From Gammaproteobacteria bacterium (GTDB lineage Bacteria; Pseudomonadota; Gammaproteobacteria; Chromatiales; Chromatiaceae), in NCBI GenBank assembly GCA_009929855.1, contig RZZN01000012.1:1-64000 (forward strand): a stretch of DNA of 64,000 nt. Direction: 5' to 3'. The position numbers were made by a program, and so were the translations under genes. Shown piece by piece: positions 7,964 through 15,926 of this stretch. The notes under the pieces are model-generated. The model saw only the letters and a list, made by a program, of their open reading frames with translations. It had not been told where the DNA came from and did not search any database. How positions within the stretch are numbered: the first letter of the stretch is position 1; the number at the start of each line of letters is the position of its first letter.

Positions 7964-10862
7964 GATCACGCGCGTCGCACGACGCGAGCTCGAGTCCTTC
8001 TTCGGCTCGCCGGTGGCCTATCTGTTCATCGGCGCCTTCCTGGCCGTCTCGCTCTTCGTCTTCTTCTGGGTCGACGCCTTCTTCGCGCGCAACATCGCCG
8101 ACGTGCGTCCGCTCTTCGATTGGATGCCGGTGCTGCTGATCTTTCTCTGCGCCGCGCTGACCATGCGACTCTGGAGCGAGGAGCGGCGCGCCGGGACGCT
8201 GGAGATCCTGCTGACCCTGCCGGTGCCGACGCTGCATCTGGTGCTCGGAAAATTCGCCGCCGCCTTCGCCTTGGTCGCCATCGCGCTGGCCCTGACCCTG
8301 CCAGTCCCCTTGATGGTCTGGCTCCTGGGGCCGCTCGACTGGGGGCCGGTGCTCGGGGCCTATCTGGCCACGCTCTTGCTCGCCTCGGCCTATCTGGCGA
8401 TCGGTCTCTTCGTCTCCTCGCGCACCGACAACCCGATCGTTGCACTGATCGGCACGGTGTTGACGGGTGCGCTGCTCTATCTGATCGGCACCCCGGCGCT
8501 CACCAATCTGGTCGGACATGGCGGGGCCGAGGTGCTGCGTCTGCTCGGCAGCGGGTCGCGTTTCGAATCCATCACCCGCGGGGTGATCGATCTGCGCGAT
8601 CTCTATTACTATCTGAGCATCGTCGGCATCTTCCTGGCCCTGACGCTCTACAGCCTGGAGCGGCTGCGCTGGGCCGAGCCCGCGGCGAGCCCACGTCATC
8701 ATCGGCGCTGGACACTGGTGACCACCCTGGTCGCGGCCAACCTGGTCGCCGCCAACCTCTGGCTGGCACCGCTCGGACAGGCCCGCATCGATCTCACCCA
8801 GGGCCGCGTCTATTCGATCTCGGAGGCCACCCGCGCCTATCTGGCTCAGCTCCAGGAGCCGCTGCTGATCCGCGGTTATTTCAGCGCGGAGACCCATCCA
8901 TTATTGGCCCCATTGGTGCCACAGATCCGCGATCTGCTGCGCGAGTATCAGATCGCCGGCGCGGGTCGGGTGCGGGTGGAGATCATCGATCCGCAGCGCT
9001 CGCCCGAGCTCGAGCGCGAGGCCGGGGAGCAATACGGCATCCGGCCCGTCGCCTTCCAGACCGCGACCAAGTATCAGGCCGCGGTGGTCAACTCCTATTT
9101 CGACATCCTGATCAAGTACGGTGACCAATTCGAGACACTCGGCTTCCAGGATCTGATCGACGTGAAGGTGCGCGGCGAGACCGATCTGGAGGTGCGTCTG
9201 CGCAATCCGGAGTACGACCTCACCCGCACCATTCGCAAGGTGCTCTACGGCTATCAGGGGGCTGGCGATCTCTTCGCCAACCTGAGCGCGCCGGTGCGTC
9301 TGCGTGGCTACATCTCCGCGCCCGAGACGCTGCCCGAGCCGCTGCCGGCACTGCGCGCCGATCTGGAGGCGGTCCTCGAGGAGCTCACCGCCAGCGCTGG
9401 CGAGCGCTTCAGCTTCGAGATCCAGGATCCGGCGGCCGGCGACGGTGCCCTCGCGCAGACCATCGCCGAGCAGTTCGGTTTCGAGCCGCTGGTGGTCAGC
9501 CTGCTCGATCCCACCCCCTTCTATTTCTACCTGGTGCTCGAATCAGACGACCAGGCGGTGCCCGTGCCCTTGCCCGAATCGCTCGACCGCGCTGGCCTGG
9601 CGCGCGCCATCACGTCTGGGATCAAGCGCTTCACACCAGGGGTGTTGCGCACCATCGCGCTCTATACCCCCACGGCACCGCCAGCGATATTCGGCATGCC
9701 CACGGGTGGCGCGGGCTACACCCTGCTGCAAGAGACCCTGCGCGAGGGCTTCAACCTGCGCGAGACCGATCTGCTCTCGGGCCAGGTGCCCGAGGATGCC
9801 GATCTGTTGCTGGTGGTCGGACCCGAGGCACTCGATGAGCGTCAGCAGTTCGCCATCGATCAGTTCCTCATGCAGGGCGGGACGGTGATCCTGGCCGCCT
9901 CCAGCTTCAGCCTGGATCTGGGCGGACGCGCCATCGAGGCACGCCGAGCCGCGACCGGACTGGAGGAATGGCTAGCCCATCACGGACTCGCGATCGGTCA
10001 GAGTCTGGTGCTGGACCCGCGCAACACGCCCTTCCCGATCCCGGTGCAGCGCGACATCGGGGGCTTCATCGTCGAGGAGATCCAAACGCTCGACTATCCC
10101 TATTTCCCAGATATCCGTGGTGATGATCTGGCGCAGGACTCGGGCATCACCGCCACGCTCGGCCAGATCACCATGAACTGGTCCTCGCCCATCGAGATCG
10201 ATGCCGAGAAGAACGCCGAGCGGCGCGTCCTGGAGTTGATGCGCAGCTCGGCCGACGCCTGGACCAGCGACTCGGAGGACATGCAACCCGACTTCGCGAC
10301 CCACGGTTCGCTCGGCTTCGCCAGGGGCGAGACACGGGGCAGTCAGGTGCTGGGTGTCTTGGTGGAGGGGCGTTTTCAATCGGCCTTCGCCGGGCGGCCT
10401 TCGCCACTGCTCACGTCCGAGCAGCACGAGGATGAGACTGATGCGCCGGATGCGGCCGACGCGACCGCCCCCCGCACCAAGCCGCCGGTCATCGCGGGCG
10501 TGGTCGAGTCCTCGCCCGCCTCGGCGCGTCTGATCCTGCTCGGCTCGGCGACCTTCGTCTCGGATACCGCCATCAGTCTCGCCACCGAGGCGACCCAGAG
10601 TCGTTATCTCAAGCCGCTGGAGCTGATGCAAAACGCCCTGGACTGGTCGCTGGAGGATCAAGGACTCCTCACCCTGCGCGGTCGCGGCCAGTTCAGCCGG
10701 CTGCTGGATCCGCTCGGGCGCGACGGCCGCATCCTGTTCGAGACACTGAGCTATCTGCTGGCCATCGCTGGCTTGGCACTGGTCTATTGGCTCTATCGGC
10801 GCGTCCGGCGCCGGCATGAGCACGCCGATGTGGCGATCCTGTCCGGGCAGCGCGCGCCGTGA
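7956..10862 (+). CDS. Fused ABC-2 permease (GldF-like) and GldG-like auxiliary protein
   Basis: A 968-aa protein with two parts. Residues 1 to about 240 form an ABC-2 permease with six hydrophobic segments, starting ARRELESFFGSPVAYLF and containing LWSEERRAGTLEILLTLP, a hallmark of GldF/NosY permeases. After a basic linker (HHRRW) a new membrane helix leads into the GldG part, marked by ARIDLTQGRVYSISEAT. A large periplasmic domain of about 600 residues follows (ABC-type uncharacterised auxiliary domain). A final helix and a basic cytoplasmic tail (YRRVRRRHEH) close the protein. In Bacteroidetes GldF and GldG are separate proteins. The periplasmic domain contains an acidic, Thr/Ala-rich stretch near residues 825-850 that is probably disordered. 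It pairs with the upstream ATPase and the downstream DUF4340 protein. Confidence 0.9.
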   Translation: MSEITRVARRELESFFGSPVAYLFIGAFLAVSLFVFFWVDAFFARNIADVRPLFDWMPVLLIFLCAALTMRLWSEERRAGTLEILLTLPVPTLHLVLGKFAAAFALVAIALALTLPVPLMVWLLGPLDWGPVLGAYLATLLLASAYLAIGLFVSSRTDNPIVALIGTVLTGALLYLIGTPALTNLVGHGGAEVLRLLGSGSRFESITRGVIDLRDLYYYLSIVGIFLALTLYSLERLRWAEPAASPRHHRRWTLVTTLVAANLVAANLWLAPLGQARIDLTQGRVYSISEATRAYLAQLQEPLLIRGYFSAETHPLLAPLVPQIRDLLREYQIAGAGRVRVEIIDPQRSPELEREAGEQYGIRPVAFQTATKYQAAVVNSYFDILIKYGDQFETLGFQDLIDVKVRGETDLEVRLRNPEYDLTRTIRKVLYGYQGAGDLFANLSAPVRLRGYISAPETLPEPLPALRADLEAVLEELTASAGERFSFEIQDPAAGDGALAQTIAEQFGFEPLVVSLLDPTPFYFYLVLESDDQAVPVPLPESLDRAGLARAITSGIKRFTPGVLRTIALYTPTAPPAIFGMPTGGAGYTLLQETLREGFNLRETDLLSGQVPEDADLLLVVGPEALDERQQFAIDQFLMQGGTVILAASSFSLDLGGRAIEARRAATGLEEWLAHHGLAIGQSLVLDPRNTPFPIPVQRDIGGFIVEEIQTLDYPYFPDIRGDDLAQDSGITATLGQITMNWSSPIEIDAEKNAERRVLELMRSSADAWTSDSEDMQPDFATHGSLGFARGETRGSQVLGVLVEGRFQSAFAGRPSPLLTSEQHEDETDAPDAADATAPRTKPPVIAGVVESSPASARLILLGSATFVSDTAISLATEATQSRYLKPLELMQNALDWSLEDQGLLTLRGRGQFSRLLDPLGRDGRILFETLSYLLAIAGLALVYWLYRRVRRRHEHADVAILSGQRAP

Positions 10863-10954
10863 GCGGCGCATGCAGCCTTGGCACCATGCCCCAGTGAGGC
10901 GCGACAGTCCGTATGACGCGCCGCGAATCGATCGATCGCAGGATTGAGACGAAG

Positions 10955-12118
10955 ATGAGCAACAACCCGGTCACTCTAGAACAGAGCTGGCGACCCGATC
11001 TGAGGGCGCCGATCGTGATGGTCTTGGCTGGTCTACTGGTCCTCCAGCTACTGCTGGCGCTCGGCTTGGGACTCGGCAGCGGGCGGGCGTTGGCCCCCGG
11101 CGCGGCCAACACGCCATTGCTTGAGGCCACGCCCGAGGCGGCGCGCCGCATCCAAATCCTCTCCGCGGATGGCGCGACCACCCTGACGCTGGTCAAGGAG
11201 GAGCCGGGTTGGATCCTACCTGAGCTGGGTGACGCGCCGGTGCTCGAGCTCAAGGTCGAGCAACTCCTTGGCGCACTCGCCGAGCTGATGCGCCCACTGC
11301 CCATCGCCACCAGCGAGTCGGCCCGTCAGCGCTTCAAGGTCGCCGACACCGCCTTCGAGCGGCGTCTGATCGTCGAGGACGACAGCGAGCGCGTCCTCGA
11401 CCTGCTGATCGGCGACTCGCCCGGATTCCGGCGGGTCTATGGGCGTCTGGCCGGTGAGCCTGGGGTCTATGACCTGCGCCTCGCCCAGTCGGATATCTCG
11501 ACCCGCGCCGACGACTGGGTCGATCCAGGGCTGCTGCGCCTGGAGACCGCGGAGATCGAACGGATCGCCAGCCGCGATTGGACCCTGACCAAGGGTGCCG
11601 ATGGCGCCTGGACACTCGCTGACACGGATCAGCCGCTCGCCCTGGAGGCGGTCGATGCGCTGGTCATGCGCATCGCCAACCTGAGCTATCGTGGCATCCT
11701 TGGGATCAACGACGACCCCGGGTACAACCAACAGGATCCCGAGTTGGTCTTGACCATCGATCTGGTCACCGGGGAGCAGCGCGAGTATCGAATCTCGCGC
11801 CTGCACGCGGGCCCTGATCATGTCCTCAAGGACAGCGCTCAACCCTGGTACTTCAAGCTGACCGAGTTGGATCTCGGTGAGTTGCTGGAGACAGCGGCCG
11901 CCGATCTCATCGACACCCCCGCGCGCCCGGACTCAGCCGAGCCGGTCGATGCGCTGCCCGAGCCGGAACACGACTCCACCGCCACCCCGGAGTCCGCCGC
12001 GGCCGCGGCACCGACAGCGGATACGGCCCATGCAGGGACAGCCGAGGAGACCCCCATGCCAGCCGACGGCGAGCCGACCCCAGCGACCATGAGCGCCCCC
12101 GATCCTGGACTCGACTGA
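10955..12118 (+). CDS. DUF4340 membrane-anchored protein of the Gld-type ABC operon
   Basis: A 387-aa protein with one N-terminal membrane helix (PIVMVLAGLLVLQLLLALGL) and a periplasmic DUF4340 domain (two repeats of an ARRIQIL...GATTLTLVKEEPGW type). The C-terminus is a low-complexity Pro/Ala/Glu/Thr tail. DUF4340 proteins regularly follow GldG genes and are taken to be part of the same exporter. I chose the ATG at 10955 because the helix then begins near residue 22. An upstream start at 10913 would add 14 residues. It is 92 bases after the GldFG gene on the same strand, so probably co-transcribed. No catalytic motif is visible. Confidence 0.85.
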   Translation: MSNNPVTLEQSWRPDLRAPIVMVLAGLLVLQLLLALGLGLGSGRALAPGAANTPLLEATPEAARRIQILSADGATTLTLVKEEPGWILPELGDAPVLELKVEQLLGALAELMRPLPIATSESARQRFKVADTAFERRLIVEDDSERVLDLLIGDSPGFRRVYGRLAGEPGVYDLRLAQSDISTRADDWVDPGLLRLETAEIERIASRDWTLTKGADGAWTLADTDQPLALEAVDALVMRIANLSYRGILGINDDPGYNQQDPELVLTIDLVTGEQREYRISRLHAGPDHVLKDSAQPWYFKLTELDLGELLETAAADLIDTPARPDSAEPVDALPEPEHDSTATPESAAAAAPTADTAHAGTAEETPMPADGEPTPATMSAPDPGLD

Positions 12119-12168
12119 CGAGTGGATGAGCGGCCGAATGCCCCGTATCCTTGGATGCCATCCACTCG
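12119..12168. repeat. Inverted repeat after the ABC operon
   Basis: Perfect 10-base arms CGAGTGGATG (12119-12128) and CATCCACTCG (12159-12168) flank a 30-base loop. The left arm starts right after the DUF4340 stop and the right arm ends 15 bases before the next GTG start. It may act as a weak terminator or as a structure in the leader of the next gene. No T tract follows. Confidence 0.4.
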
Positions 12169-12183
12169 ATCCCGGAGTCTAGC

Positions 12184-13707
12184 GTGTCCGATCGTCTGCG
12201 CATCACCTGGTATGGCTTGACCATCTTCTTGAGCTCGGCCCTCCTGCTGGTCTTGGAGATCCTGGCCGGGCGCTTGATCGCGCCCTATGTCGGCGTGTCG
12301 CTCTACACCTGGACCGCCATCATCGGGGTCATCCTGGCCGGTCTGTCGCTCGGCAATTGGCTGGGGGGTGTCTGGGCGGATCGCGGTGGCAACGATCTTG
12401 CCGCCGGGATCACACTCGCGCTCGCGGGGCTCTTCAGCCTGGGGATCTTGTTGCTACTGACACTGGTCGCGCCACTCATCGAGGCGCGTGAGCCGACCTT
12501 GCTCACCGCCAGCGTCCTCTATGTCGTGTCACTCTTCTTCATGCCGGCGTTGCTCCTGGGCGTGGTCACACCGCTCTTGACCACCCTGGCCTTGGCGCGC
12601 GATCGACGCACTGGTCACATCGTCGGGCGCATGCATGCGCTCGCCGCGCTGGGCAGTATCCTCGGCACCTTCATCACCGGCTATTGGTTGATCCAGTATC
12701 TGGGCACTCGCACCATCGTGATCCTGACCGGGCTCGCGCTCTTTCTCCTGGCGGCGCCCTTCTTCAGAGGGGCACCGCGCCGCGTGCCCATCGGCATCCT
12801 CTTCGCAGCGCTCGCCCTGGGCATCGCCACCGAGATGCGCAACGGCTTCTCCAACCCCTGCGATCAGGAGAGTGGCTATTTCTGCATTCGTGTCGTCGAT
12901 GACTCAGGGCAAGCCCCATTCGGCGTGGCCCGCAGCCTGGTCCTGGACCATCTGGTGCATGGCACCAATCATGAGAGCGAGCCGGGTCTATTGCTCGCCC
13001 CCTACGTCCAGTTGATGGACGAGCTGGCGCTGGATCATTTCGGTGCCGAGCGGGCCGCACGGCTGCGTTGGTTCTTCGCCGGGGGCGGTGCCTACACGCT
13101 GCCGCGCGCGGTGCGCGCGCTGACCCCAGAGGCGACCCTGACCATCGCCGAGTTGGACCCACTGGTCACCGCGACGGCCGAGTCAGCACTCTTCTTGAAC
13201 GCATCCGGGATGCGCATCGTCCATCAGGATGCCAGGGTCGTGCTCAAGCGCGAGCCGTCCGAGCAGTACGACGTGATCGTCGCCGATGCCTTTCATGACA
13301 TCTCGATCCCCTTTCACCTGGTCACCCGTGAATATGCGAGCCTGGTCAAATCGCGGTTGTCGCCGGATGGGCTCTACCTCTTGAACGTCCTCGATGCCTT
13401 CCCTGATCCACGCCTGGTCAAGAGCATGATGAAGACACTGGCGGAGGTCTTCGCCGAGGTGCACGTCTGGATGGACATGGTCCCGGAGGACGCCGAGCGC
13501 ATGACCTTCGTCATCTCGGCGAGCGATGCGCGCGAGCCTCCGGAGATCATCATCGCGCAACGCGGCATCGCGCATCGCTGGTTGCGCGTCACCGAGCCCA
13601 TGATGCAGACCGGCACGGCGTTCGAGCGCTTGCCGCTGCTCACCGATGACCTGGTTCCAGTGGAGCGATTGGTCGCAGGATTCTATTTCGCGGATCTGGG
13701 TCGATGA
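12184..13707 (+). CDS. Membrane-bound spermidine synthase-like protein
   Basis: A 507-aa protein. Residues 1 to about 220 form six to seven transmembrane helices (begins LTIFLSSALLLVLEILAGRL, then LYTWTAIIGVILAGLSLGNWLGG). The second half is a spermidine-synthase-type Rossmann domain with LRWFFAGGGAYTLPRAVR (nucleotide-binding glycine loop), TIAELDPLVT (acidic residue at the end of strand 2) and YDVIVADAFHDISIPFHL (aspartate region of the active site). This is the fused-MFS/spermidine synthase architecture often annotated as a polyamine aminopropyltransferase, but true substrates of the membrane forms are largely unproven. The GTG at 12184 follows GGAG by 9 bases; the in-frame ATG at 12151 is less likely. 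It stands alone on the plus strand. Confidence 0.85.
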   Translation: MSDRLRITWYGLTIFLSSALLLVLEILAGRLIAPYVGVSLYTWTAIIGVILAGLSLGNWLGGVWADRGGNDLAAGITLALAGLFSLGILLLLTLVAPLIEAREPTLLTASVLYVVSLFFMPALLLGVVTPLLTTLALARDRRTGHIVGRMHALAALGSILGTFITGYWLIQYLGTRTIVILTGLALFLLAAPFFRGAPRRVPIGILFAALALGIATEMRNGFSNPCDQESGYFCIRVVDDSGQAPFGVARSLVLDHLVHGTNHESEPGLLLAPYVQLMDELALDHFGAERAARLRWFFAGGGAYTLPRAVRALTPEATLTIAELDPLVTATAESALFLNASGMRIVHQDARVVLKREPSEQYDVIVADAFHDISIPFHLVTREYASLVKSRLSPDGLYLLNVLDAFPDPRLVKSMMKTLAEVFAEVHVWMDMVPEDAERMTFVISASDAREPPEIIIAQRGIAHRWLRVTEPMMQTGTAFERLPLLTDDLVPVERLVAGFYFADLGR

Positions 13708-13774
13708 GCCGCGTGTCGAGACGGCAAGATGGCAATCACGTCTAGCCTTTGATACGCCAGACTGGATATGATTG

Positions 13775-13792
13775 GCGCGCGTGTGAGCGCGC
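13775..13792 (+). repeat. Short GC hairpin in the leader of the sulfur-globule-like gene
   Basis: GCGCGC-GTGTGA-GCGCGC lies 35 bases before the start codon of 13827-14156. A TATGAT hexamer at 13766-13771 could be its -10 box, though no convincing -35 is seen. The hairpin would then sit at the 5' end of the transcript, where it might stabilise the mRNA of an abundant protein. Confidence 0.35.
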
Positions 13793-13826
13793 ATCAAAAA
13801 CACTCATCGACGAGGAGATCAATACG

Positions 13827-14156
13827 ATGAATACCTTGTTGAAGACTGCTGCAGGCGTCGCACTGGCCACGACGTCGATGTTGATGACACTGCCCGCGAA
13901 TGCCTTCTGGGGCTCCTGGGGCGATGGTCCCTGGTATGGTGGTCCCTGGCACCGTGGCCCCTGGTGGGGCGGCTATCCGGGCTACTATGGCGGCCATCCC
14001 GGTTGGGGCGGCTGGGGTGGTCCCTGGGGCGGCTACGGCTATCCCTACCATGGCAGATGGGGTGGCTACCCCTATCATGGTGCCTGGGGCGGTTATCCCG
14101 TCGCGCCGGGGCTGATCGCGCCGAGCGTTCCGGCGAGCTCCAGCTCGGCAAAATAG
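13827..14156 (+). CDS. Sulfur globule family protein (Gly/Trp/Tyr/Pro-rich, secreted)
   Basis: A 109-aa preprotein. A Sec signal peptide (KTAAGVALATTSMLMTLPANA) is predicted to be cleaved before FWGSWG. The mature part of about 83 residues is built from imperfect GPW, WGG and YPY/YHG units, then a short VAPGLIAPSVPASSSSAK tail. Signal plus Gly-Pro-Trp-Tyr repeats match the sulfur globule envelope proteins (CV1-CV3, SgpA-C) of Chromatiaceae, which coat periplasmic sulfur deposits formed during sulfide or thiosulfate oxidation. The ATG at 13827 follows GAGGAG by 10 bases, so translation is probably strong. It is monocistronic, with a perfect palindrome after the stop. It could instead be an unrelated Gly-rich secreted protein; composition alone does not prove homology. 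Confidence 0.75.
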   Translation: MNTLLKTAAGVALATTSMLMTLPANAFWGSWGDGPWYGGPWHRGPWWGGYPGYYGGHPGWGGWGGPWGGYGYPYHGRWGGYPYHGAWGGYPVAPGLIAPSVPASSSSAK

Positions 14157-14170
14157 TCTGATACATTGGC

Positions 14171-14192
14171 GGCGACGTGCGCGCACGTCGCC
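14171..14192. terminator. 22-base perfect palindrome between convergent genes
   Basis: Arms GGCGACGTGCG and CGCACGTCGCC are exact reverse complements with no spacer. As RNA they would fold into a stem of about nine pairs with a tight loop. It sits between the sulfur-globule-like gene (stop 14156) and the convergent TPR gene (stop 14229), where a two-way terminator is expected. The missing T tract suggests a Rho-assisted or stabilising role. Confidence 0.5.
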
Positions 14193-14228
14193 CCACCCGC
14201 CTCCCAACATCCGAGGACTCGGCATCGC

Positions 14229-15926
14229 TCAATAGGGGACCGCGGCCGGATAGTCACGAAAGGCCGCGACTGGATCCAATGGCGGGGCCTCCAGCATGAG
14301 ATCACCCTGCGGCCAGGCCGGCATGGGCAAGCGTCCCGCGCGATAGTCCTCCAGATCGCTCAACAGTCGCGCGACCTCGCTTGGCGGGGCCGACCAGGCC
14401 GCCTCCGCGATCACCGATTGCAGGGTATCGATTGCCGCCGTGGTCTGACCGTCGGACATGAGCGCGAGTGCCAGGGTCCGTTGAAACGGCGGGATGGGCT
14501 GGCGACGGACCAGATCACGGGCCAACGCCAAGGCGCGCGTCGGGTCGCGAAGTGCTGGATCTTGCGCCCCGGCCAACAGCCGGGCGAGTGCATGGATGCG
14601 CATCGGATCATCATGCGATGGCGCGCCCCATGCCTCCAAGCGCCGCAGGATCTCCGCCTCATCCGTGCCCGCTCGCGCGCGTGCGATGAGCTCCAGGAGT
14701 CTCGCCGGCTCGACCGGATCGGCCGACTCGAGCACCATCCGATAGCTCGCGGCGGCTTCGGGATAGCGCCCTTGGCGAAACTGCAGATTGGCGAGATAGA
14801 AGGCCGCCCCAGCGTGTCGCGGATCGATCCGCAGTGTGTCTTGATAGTCCAGCTCGGCCAGATCGAGCGCCCCGCGTGATTCATTGAGCACGCCCATCAG
14901 AAAGCGCGCCAGCGTCTGTGTCGGATCCTGCTCGAGCACCTGTCCGAGCGCCTCCTCGGCCGCGTCCCGCGCGCCACTGAGATAGAGCGCCCGCGCATGG
15001 CTCACCCGCGCCGCGTGGTTGTCTGGCGCGATCGCCAGACCCTCGCCGAAGCGCGTGGCCGCGGTGGCATAATCGCCATTGCGAACGGCGTGCAACGCCT
15101 CATTGAAGGCCGGCTGCGAGCGCCCGATCACCGCCTCCAGCTCGGCGATCAGCGGATCTTCCACCGTGGGACTGCCGGCCTCCACGCCCGCCTTGGCCAG
15201 ATGGCGCTGGGCGCGCGCGAGGTCGCCCACCGCGCGATAGGCCAAGGCCAACGGGTAGTCCACGCCCGAGGCACTGGCGTCCTCGGCCAGCACCCGCTCG
15301 AATGCGCTCACGGCCTCTGGATGACGACGCTGCAGAGAGGCGATCTGACCGAGATGAAAGGCGGCCGCCGCCTCCAGTCCAGGGGTCTCGGCGATGCCTT
15401 CCAGCGCCAGGCGCGCCTCATCGAGACGGCCGGCATCGAGCAAGACCTTGCCGCGACGCAGATCCAGCGGCGCATAGTCCGGGTCGATGGCGCGGGCGGT
15501 CTCGAACGCGGTGAGTGACTCATCGAGCCGCCCTGCCAGCATCGCCAGATAGCCACGATAATAGGGCCAGCGAAAGACCTCGGGTTGCAAGACCGCGGCA
15601 TTGCGCAGACAGGCATCGGCGAGCGTCTCGACCTCGACCAGCAGGAAGAGTGCGCCGAGCCGCCCATAGTATTCGGCCAGCTGATCGGCACTGCTGGCGG
15701 GATCGAGCAGACGCTCGGACAGCTCGGCGCGTGTCGTGCCGATCGCATCCCGGACCAGTCGCTCCGCGCCACTGAGATCGGTCTCAGGGATCGGCCGCAG
15801 ACGCTCGGCCCAGCCTTGAGGCAATGGATCGAGCGCATCGGCCATGCCCGGTGACGCCTGCCAGTGGAGCAGGGGCGCCAGCAGCAGGAGCGCGGGCCAG
15901 GACCGCGCGCGCATCCAGGCGCTCAT
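14229..15926 (-). CDS. Periplasmic TPR-repeat protein of the multiheme/CRTAC1 operon
   Basis: A 565-aa protein with an N-terminal signal or anchor (WPALLLLAPLLHWQASPGMA) followed by many tetratricopeptide repeats, e.g. RLDESLTAFETARAIDPDYA (about 135-155), RHPEAVSAFERVLAEDA and ALDLAELDYQDTLRIDPRHA. No enzymatic motif is seen, so a scaffold role is likely. It is the last gene of a three-gene operon. Its ATG overlaps the stop of the CRTAC1 gene as ATGA (15923-15926), so its translation is coupled to it. It ends 37 bases from the palindrome at 14171-14192. Confidence 0.88.
   Translation of the reverse strand: MSAWMRARSWPALLLLAPLLHWQASPGMADALDPLPQGWAERLRPIPETDLSGAERLVRDAIGTTRAELSERLLDPASSADQLAEYYGRLGALFLLVEVETLADACLRNAAVLQPEVFRWPYYRGYLAMLAGRLDESLTAFETARAIDPDYAPLDLRRGKVLLDAGRLDEARLALEGIAETPGLEAAAAFHLGQIASLQRRHPEAVSAFERVLAEDASASGVDYPLALAYRAVGDLARAQRHLAKAGVEAGSPTVEDPLIAELEAVIGRSQPAFNEALHAVRNGDYATAATRFGEGLAIAPDNHAARVSHARALYLSGARDAAEEALGQVLEQDPTQTLARFLMGVLNESRGALDLAELDYQDTLRIDPRHAGAAFYLANLQFRQGRYPEAAASYRMVLESADPVEPARLLELIARARAGTDEAEILRRLEAWGAPSHDDPMRIHALARLLAGAQDPALRDPTRALALARDLVRRQPIPPFQRTLALALMSDGQTTAAIDTLQSVIAEAAWSAPPSEVARLLSDLEDYRAGRLPMPAWPQGDLMLEAPPLDPVAAFRDYPAAVPY

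Noticed and set aside
7632-8897. Minus-strand open frame of about 420 codons opposite the ABC operon
   Set aside because: Composition is that of an antisense frame and the plus strand encodes a complete ABC ATPase and permease.
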